Shown piece after piece: positions 32,480-36,523 of a stretch of DNA of 36,523 nt. Position numbers and translations under genes: made by a program. The notes beneath the pieces were generated by a model. It saw nothing but the letters and a program-made list of their open reading frames with translations. It was not told the origin of the DNA and ran no database searches. This DNA is from Hyphomonadaceae bacterium. Its GTDB lineage: Bacteria > Pseudomonadota > Alphaproteobacteria > Caulobacterales > Hyphomonadaceae. Within the stretch, counting starts at the first letter, position 1, and the number at the start of each line of letters is the position of its first letter. The DNA lies in assembly GCA_947474455.1 (NCBI GenBank), contig CANJIL010000028.1, positions 1 to 36,523 on the forward strand, written 5' to 3'.

Positions 32480-34253
32480 ACGCCTTCTCGATCTCGGCGC
32501 CGCCATCAATCCGGGCTTCCATCTGATCATCGCCGCGCTGCTCGCGGCGGTCGCCAAGGATACATTCACGCGCGCGGTGGCGCTGATCGGCGGGCCGGCG
32601 CTGGCGCTGCTGGTTATGCTTTATCCGCCGGTGGCGGGGGTCGAGGTGTCTCGCGAGATGTTCCTCGGATTCCAGCTGTCGCTGTACCGGCCGGATTCTC
32701 TGTCGCTGATCTTCGGGCTTGGCTTCGTGCTGGCTGCAGCGCTGGGCGGGGTCTATTCGTTGCACCGTCGCGACCGGATGCAGGATGCCGCTGGGCTCGT
32801 CTATGCAGGATCGGCATTGGGCGCGATCTTCGCGGGCGATTTGATAACGCTGGTGATCTTCGCAGAGGTGGCGACGGTGGCGTCGGCGCTTCTGGTGTTC
32901 GCGGCGCGAACGGGACCAGCTTATCACGCTGGCCTTCGTTTCCTCACCATTCAGTTCGCCGCCGGCTTGCTGCTCACTGCTGGCGCTGCGCTTTATGGCC
33001 TTGAGAAGGGAACGTTCCTGATTGCAGATCTCGGCGGGCTCTGGAACGGATTGCTGGTCGGGATCGTCGATCCGGCGTCTGCTGGCGGGATGCTTATTTT
33101 CGCCGGGGTAGGGATCAAGGCGGCGTTCCCGCTGGTGCACAACTGGCTGACAGACTCCTATCCCAACACGACGGAGACAGGGGCTGTTGTTCTCTCGCCT
33201 TACACGACAACGATGGCGGTCTACCTGCTGGCGCGCTTCTTCGCGGGTTACGATCCGCTGATCTGGATAGGTGCGGCGATGACGGTCTATCCGGTGTTCT
33301 TCGCCGTGATGGAGAACGACCTTCGCAAGGTGCTGGCCTATTCCACCAACAACCAGATCGGTTTCATGGTTTGCGCGGTCGGGATTGGATCGACGCTGTC
33401 GATCAATGGCGCAGCCGCGCATGCAGTGGCGCATATCGTGTTCAAGGGCTTGCTGTTCATGACGATGGGCGCGATCAAGCTGCGGGTGGGCACGACGAAG
33501 GCGAGCGAGCTGGGCGGGCTGCATCGCACGATGCCGTGGACGACGCTGGCGTGCCTAGTCGGCTCGGTGTCGATTTCGGCGTTACCGTTCTTCGCGGGTT
33601 ATACATCTAAGACGATGATCATGACGGCTGCAGAGTCCGGGCCGGGGATGCTCATTGTCTGGCTCATGCTGCTGTTCGCATCGGCGGGCGTGCTTGAGCA
33701 TTCGGGCATCAAGATTCCGTTCATGGCTTTCTTCTCGCACGACAGCGGCAAGCGGCCGGAAGAGGCGCCGTTCAACATGCTGCTGGCGATGGGGTTGTCG
33801 GCGGGACTTTGCCTTGTGATCGGGATCTATCCCGGCTGGTTCTACGCACTGCTGCCGTTTCCCGATCAGGCGCTTGAGTTCCTTGCGCAGGATCTGGTCT
33901 CGACGGCGCATATCATTCAACAGCTTCAGCTTCTCGTCTTTGCGGTGCTGGCGTTCATGATCCTGTGGCGGCTGAAGCTTTATCCCGCTGAACGGCCTGG
34001 GGTGATCATCGATATCGAATGGCTCTGGCGAAAAGGTGCGCCGGAGGCCGGGCCTGCGCTTGCGAAACCCATGCGGGCAGGGGCGCGGATATTGGCTGGA
34101 CTGGCATCGATAGTGATCGGGCGAATGCAGATGGCGGCCCGTCAGGTCTTCGCGAGCGATGGACTTGTATCCCGCAAGGTCCCATTGAGCGCCACGGCCA
34201 TCTTGGCGCTCTGTATACTGGGGCTGGTAATGCTGGTTTCGCTATTTCAGTAG
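32469..34253 (+). CDS. Mrp antiporter proton-channel subunit, third copy
   Basis: A 594-residue, many-helix channel subunit, the largest of the three. It keeps Glu133 in LVIFAEVATVASALL, Lys217 and His224 in GVGIKAAFPLVHNWLTDSYP, and HIVFKGLLFMTMGAI. VHNWLTDSYPNTTETGAVVLSPYTTTMAVYL differs from the usual LPxAM pattern and marks this as a distinct branch. An extra C-terminal region of about 120 residues contains more hydrophobic segments. GTG at 32469 is chosen because it gives the 11-base overlap typical of this operon. It may stand in for the channel half of the missing MrpA. No terminator was recognised after it. Confidence 0.89.
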   Translation: MTVERLLDLGAAINPGFHLIIAALLAAVAKDTFTRAVALIGGPALALLVMLYPPVAGVEVSREMFLGFQLSLYRPDSLSLIFGLGFVLAAALGGVYSLHRRDRMQDAAGLVYAGSALGAIFAGDLITLVIFAEVATVASALLVFAARTGPAYHAGLRFLTIQFAAGLLLTAGAALYGLEKGTFLIADLGGLWNGLLVGIVDPASAGGMLIFAGVGIKAAFPLVHNWLTDSYPNTTETGAVVLSPYTTTMAVYLLARFFAGYDPLIWIGAAMTVYPVFFAVMENDLRKVLAYSTNNQIGFMVCAVGIGSTLSINGAAAHAVAHIVFKGLLFMTMGAIKLRVGTTKASELGGLHRTMPWTTLACLVGSVSISALPFFAGYTSKTMIMTAAESGPGMLIVWLMLLFASAGVLEHSGIKIPFMAFFSHDSGKRPEEAPFNMLLAMGLSAGLCLVIGIYPGWFYALLPFPDQALEFLAQDLVSTAHIIQQLQLLVFAVLAFMILWRLKLYPAERPGVIIDIEWLWRKGAPEAGPALAKPMRAGARILAGLASIVIGRMQMAARQVFASDGLVSRKVPLSATAILALCILGLVMLVSLFQ

Positions 34254-34389
34254 CTCTGCACAGCATTCGATACAAGCGCGTGCGAATACGAGAGCCTGGT
34301 ATTTACACAGTGGGATAACTGCCTGAATATCGACTCAGTAAAGCTGTCGACTTTGTTCGATTCTTTCTGGTCCGGAAGAAGTTCAGCAC

Positions 34390-34800
34390 ATGGAACGCGA
34401 ATCACGCGGGGGTTCTTATCTTATCGGGATGGCGTCGGACATCGTGTCCGCCTACGTCGCGCATAATCCTGTTCCCGTCGCTGACCTGCCCAGGCTGATC
34501 GAGCGCGTGCATGCGACGCTCTCCGAAATAGAGGGCGGGGGGCCGATCGACGCGAAGCAGGAACTCAAACCGGCAGTGCCGGTTCGCAAATCGGTGACGG
34601 ACGATCACATCGTCTGCCTGGAAGACGGCAAGAAGTTCAAATCGCTCAAGCGTCATCTGCGGACGCGGTATGACATGTCCCCGGAAGAGTATCGCGAGAA
34701 GTGGGGGCTCGCCGCGGACTATCCGATGGTTGCGCCAGCCTACGCCAAGCAGCGATCCGAACTGGCGCGAAAGATGGGCCTCGGCCAATCCAAGAAGTAG
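34390..34800 (+). CDS. MucR/Ros-family transcriptional regulator
   Basis: A 136-residue DNA-binding protein. The C-terminal half is the MucR signature: [20 protein letters not shown], then [12 protein letters not shown] and [23 protein letters not shown]. In Ros the zinc ligands follow C-x2-C-x9-H-x4-H. Here the same positions are Cys76, Asp79, His89 and Tyr94, so the last histidine is missing. Some rhizobial relatives fold without zinc, so it may still bind DNA. In alphaproteobacteria MucR proteins control exopolysaccharide, motility and surface genes by binding AT-rich sites, often including their own promoter; the 136-base gap upstream is AT-richer than its surroundings. GGAAGAAG precedes the ATG. 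Confidence 0.92.
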   Translation: MERESRGGSYLIGMASDIVSAYVAHNPVPVADLPRLIERVHATLSEIEGGGPIDAKQELKPAVPVRKSVTDDHIVCLEDGKKFKSLKRHLRTRYDMSPEEYREKWGLAADYPMVAPAYAKQRSELARKMGLGQSKK

Positions 34801-35211
34801 TCGCTCGTACTTCTCGCGCCTACTGCATGTTGCGTTCGTGACGCTGGAATGAATCTAAATATCATCGAGACTAACCGCGGATGCCGCAGATACGCAATGC
34901 GGAGTTGCTTCAGTAACGTTTGTGCAACCCGGTTGAATCGCCTGAGGTTGTTGGGACTTTATTGACGCAGATGAGGAAATCGTCGCCACGGACGCTTGCC
35001 AGACAGGGCGAAGCGAATCACTCTGCCTGAGAGTGATGCGAATCACTGAGCCGCGCCGTGTGGTGACGTTAGAGTTAGAGGCGGCTCCTCTGGGACGGAT
35101 TGTTCGCGCGACTGGTCGGGCTGGCCAGCGCGTGTTCTTAAACAAGCAGAAGTCTAGTCGGCTGCCGGTCCGTTGCGATCGTGCCGGTGTAGGCTCTTGA
35201 AGGGGCTGAGA
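34801..35211. other. Intergenic region with ATCACT repeat cluster
   Basis: No gene was found in these 411 bases. The first part is AT-richer than average. At 35013-35047 there is a compact repeat cluster, listed separately. The rest shows no terminator or RNA that I recognise. Confidence 0.45.
35013..35047. promoter_or_regulatory. Three ATCACT half-sites upstream of the PAS protein
   Basis: GCGAATCACT occurs at 35013-35022 and 35038-35047. Between them, ATCACTCT and AGAGTGAT (35017-35024, 35030-35037) make a perfect 8-bp inverted repeat with a five-base spacer. The three half-sites suggest a cooperative operator about 165 bases before the PAS gene. No regulator is identified. Confidence 0.45.
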
Positions 35212-35724
35212 ATGTCTATCGATCAGAATGTGTCTGCCCCGCGCGGGCAGCAAAAAGTGCTTGATGCCTGGAGTAAACGGCTGCGGGGCCGAACCTTCAT
35301 CACCTGCGAAGACATTGATATTCCGGCGATCAACCGCGAGCTTGCTTACGTAAGCGTGCTCGGATGCGAAGGCGGCCAGTTCCGTTTCCGCCTCGCGGGC
35401 ACGGGCTTGCAGCACATCTTCGGCGGTGAGGCGCGTGGCAAATCCACCGCCGAGATCGACGCCTGCCGGGGTGGCGCCATGTGGGCCGAACTTGCAACCC
35501 GCTCGATGCTGCGTGAGATGCCGGTGTCGGGCATGACGCGTATCTCTGATGGAATGGTTCACTTCTGGCTGCGTCTGCCGCTGTCGTCTGATGGCATCGA
35601 GGCCGACATGGTGCTGTGTCACGACCGCTACCTGCCGGCCGAGGCGCTGGCCGATCCGGAAGGCGCGGCGCTTCGCGTGGACATGTCGTTGCGTCTCGAC
35701 TGCGGCGATCTGATCGCCGCGTAA
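35212..35724 (+). CDS. PAS_5-type domain protein
   Basis: A 170-residue soluble protein that resembles the PAS_5 family common in alphaproteobacteria. QQKVLDAWSKRLRGRTFITCEDIDIPAI is the usual N-terminal pattern, followed by FRFRLAGTGLQHIFGGEARGKSTAEID, which is the PAS core. It lacks an attached kinase or output domain, so it probably acts as a stand-alone sensor or partner. AAGGGGCTGAGA precedes the ATG at 35212; an upstream in-frame start gives a Cys/Arg-rich leader and was rejected. A hairpin terminator follows. The signal and ligand are unknown. Confidence 0.82.
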   Translation: MSIDQNVSAPRGQQKVLDAWSKRLRGRTFITCEDIDIPAINRELAYVSVLGCEGGQFRFRLAGTGLQHIFGGEARGKSTAEIDACRGGAMWAELATRSMLREMPVSGMTRISDGMVHFWLRLPLSSDGIEADMVLCHDRYLPAEALADPEGAALRVDMSLRLDCGDLIAA

Positions 35725-35744
35725 GCTGCCGGGTTAAAATCAAA

Positions 35745-35790
35745 CGCCCGCAACCTTGCAGGTGGGCTGCGAGGCGCGGGCGAATTGTTT
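35745..35790 (+). terminator. Probable terminator after the PAS gene
   Basis: CGCCCGC/GCGGGCG (35745-35751, 35776-35782) encloses a second stem, CCTTGCAG/CTGCGAGG, with one G-T pair and a five-base loop, making one long hairpin. AATTGTTT follows. It begins 20 bases after the PAS stop. Confidence 0.65.
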
Positions 35791-35985
35791 CTGGAGTTGC
35801 GAGGGGGGTGGCTGCCCCCTTGTCTCTTCGGATTGTGCGAGAAGCGGAGCGGGCGAGACCCCGATTGCCCCCTGGGCTTTTGAGGACCGAACGGAGCATG
35901 GGGCTCGCCGGCGCGCCTTTGCTTCCTGAGCAGTTGCCCAGGACGCCGTTGAAGCGGCGCGCCCCGAGACTAGGATAGGCTCCAT
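35791..35985. other. Noncoding flank of the IS110 relic
   Basis: About 195 bases between the PAS terminator and the transposase remnant. It has a GGGGG/CCCCC hairpin near 35800-35820 and no credible gene. In IS110-group elements the region before the transposase encodes the guide (bridge) RNA, so remains of that RNA might lie here. The element's left end could not be fixed. Confidence 0.35.
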
Positions 35986-36514
35986 GAGCCTGCACCGGAA
36001 CGTGCTCGGCGTCGATGTCGCCGGGGGCTGGAGCGAGGTGTTCGATGCTTCGAACACATGGTCGATCCGCATTATCAACGAGAATATCGATCTTTCGTGA
36101 GCGCCCTGCCATCTGGCGCGTTCGTGGTCTTCGAGGCGGCGGACGGTCATGAACGGTTGCTGATGGAGACGCTCAAGGCTGCGCGCGTCCTTGCCGAGAT
36201 AGGCGCAAGCCTTGATCTTAGGCCGCTTTGGTCTGTCGAGGCTGAGCGCCAGCGTCCCGCTGAGCTGGCTGGTCGCCGCGACGCCATCGTTGCAGCCCTA
36301 TCGCCGCCGAGAAGCAGCGCCCGGCGGAGGCCGCTACGCCTTCGTGCGCCGTAAGCTCAAGGCCCATGTCGCCTGCTCGAACGGCGCAGGATCCCCTTTG
36401 CAAAGGAGATCGAGGCCCACAAGCAGAGCCATGAGGCGCTGGCGGGCCTCGGAACGGTTCGTGCGCACCGCGCCCGGGAGCGGCCCCGTCCTCGGGGGGG
36501 GGGGGGGGGGGGGG
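35986..36514 (+). pseudogene. IS110-family transposase, degenerate and truncated by window end
   Basis: MSLHRNVLGVDVAGGWSEVF at 35986 is the N-terminus of an IS110 DEDD transposase (LGVDVAKxxxDVF). That frame stops at a TGA near 36098. The adjacent frame carries on with FVSALPSGAFVVFEAADGHERLLMETLKAA, then jumps to RVLAEIGASLDLRPLWSVEAERQRPAELAGRRDAIVA. The linking part with the next catalytic residues (normally ...TDRVDA) is missing. Further on, in other frames, come AFVRRKLKAHVA, AKEIEAHKQSHEALAGLG and TAPGSGPVLG, the start of the C-terminal domain. At least three shifts and one internal deletion are present. The copy ends in a G21 run. It cannot be active as read. Confidence 0.75.
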
Positions 36515-36523
36515 CCACCCAAA

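Noticed and set aside
32379-33524. Minus-strand 381-codon open frame in the third Mrp channel gene
   Set aside because: Gln/Arg/His-rich antisense translation of membrane helices; no promoter or ribosome site seen.
26470-34253. Complex I or membrane-bound hydrogenase operon
   Set aside because: NuoL/M-like subunits occur, but E, F and G subunits identify Mrp, and no hydrogenase, quinone-module or iron-sulfur subunits are present.
35330-36112. Minus-strand open frame of 260 codons over the PAS gene end and IS110 flank
   Set aside because: Arg/Ser/Pro-rich shadow; the plus strand has recognisable PAS and transposase sequence there.
1-36523. CRISPR array, tRNA or rRNA genes, prophage or toxin-antitoxin pair
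   Set aside because: No regularly spaced repeats, cloverleaf sequences or phage proteins were seen; the ribbon-helix-helix domain at 23521 has no toxin neighbour.

Overview
The window looks like chromosomal DNA of a GC-rich alphaproteobacterium. The markers are a MucR/Ros-type regulator, a DUF2336 protein, a PAS_5-type protein, a TonB receptor with the VVVTGSRI plug motif, and an alphaproteobacterial-style autotransporter. Caulobacterales/Hyphomonadaceae or Sphingomonadales fit best, but the order is inference. No rRNA, tRNA or CRISPR array was seen. The last bases include a run of 21 G, so the right end looks like a poor-quality contig end.

Left third (1-12.5 kb). Four minus-strand genes suggest capture and oxidation of an unknown organic compound: the start of a TonB-dependent receptor, an MHS-type MFS importer, a secreted protein of unknown function, and a lipoprotein quinohemoprotein resembling polyvinyl alcohol dehydrogenase. 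Next is a complete three-part drug efflux operon (EmrA-, EmrB- and NodT-type proteins) with a divergent LysR regulator and a perfect 15-bp palindrome between them.

Middle (11-25 kb). This part mixes intact and decaying genes. A patatin-like phospholipase relic, an intact succinate-semialdehyde-type aldehyde dehydrogenase and an amino-acid permease interrupted by one in-frame TGA form a minus-strand set. Then come a large autotransporter, a TetR regulator, an S9 oligopeptidase B, a shattered exonuclease III gene and a MaoC-like hydratase. On the plus strand is an unusual protein joining a ribbon-helix-helix domain, a membrane segment and four EF-hands, broken by one frameshift, followed by a four-helix membrane protein and a DUF2336 protein.

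Right third (26.4-34.3 kb). A tightly overlapping plus-strand operon encodes an Mrp-type cation/proton antiporter: E, F, G, a fused MrpA-tail/MrpB protein, C, and then three separate proton-channel (MrpD/NuoL-like) subunits, with a two-helix protein of unknown function between the second and third. There is no full-length MrpA. Downstream are a MucR-type regulator lacking the usual last zinc ligand, a PAS-type protein behind a cluster of ATCACT repeats, and a degenerate IS110-family transposase running off the end.

The best candidates for something new are the expanded Mrp operon with its extra small subunit, the ribbon-helix-helix/EF-hand membrane fusion, and the quinohemoprotein/receptor/transporter neighbourhood. 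Indels and stops cluster in the middle and at the right end, so some apparent pseudogenes could be assembly errors; raw reads would settle that.
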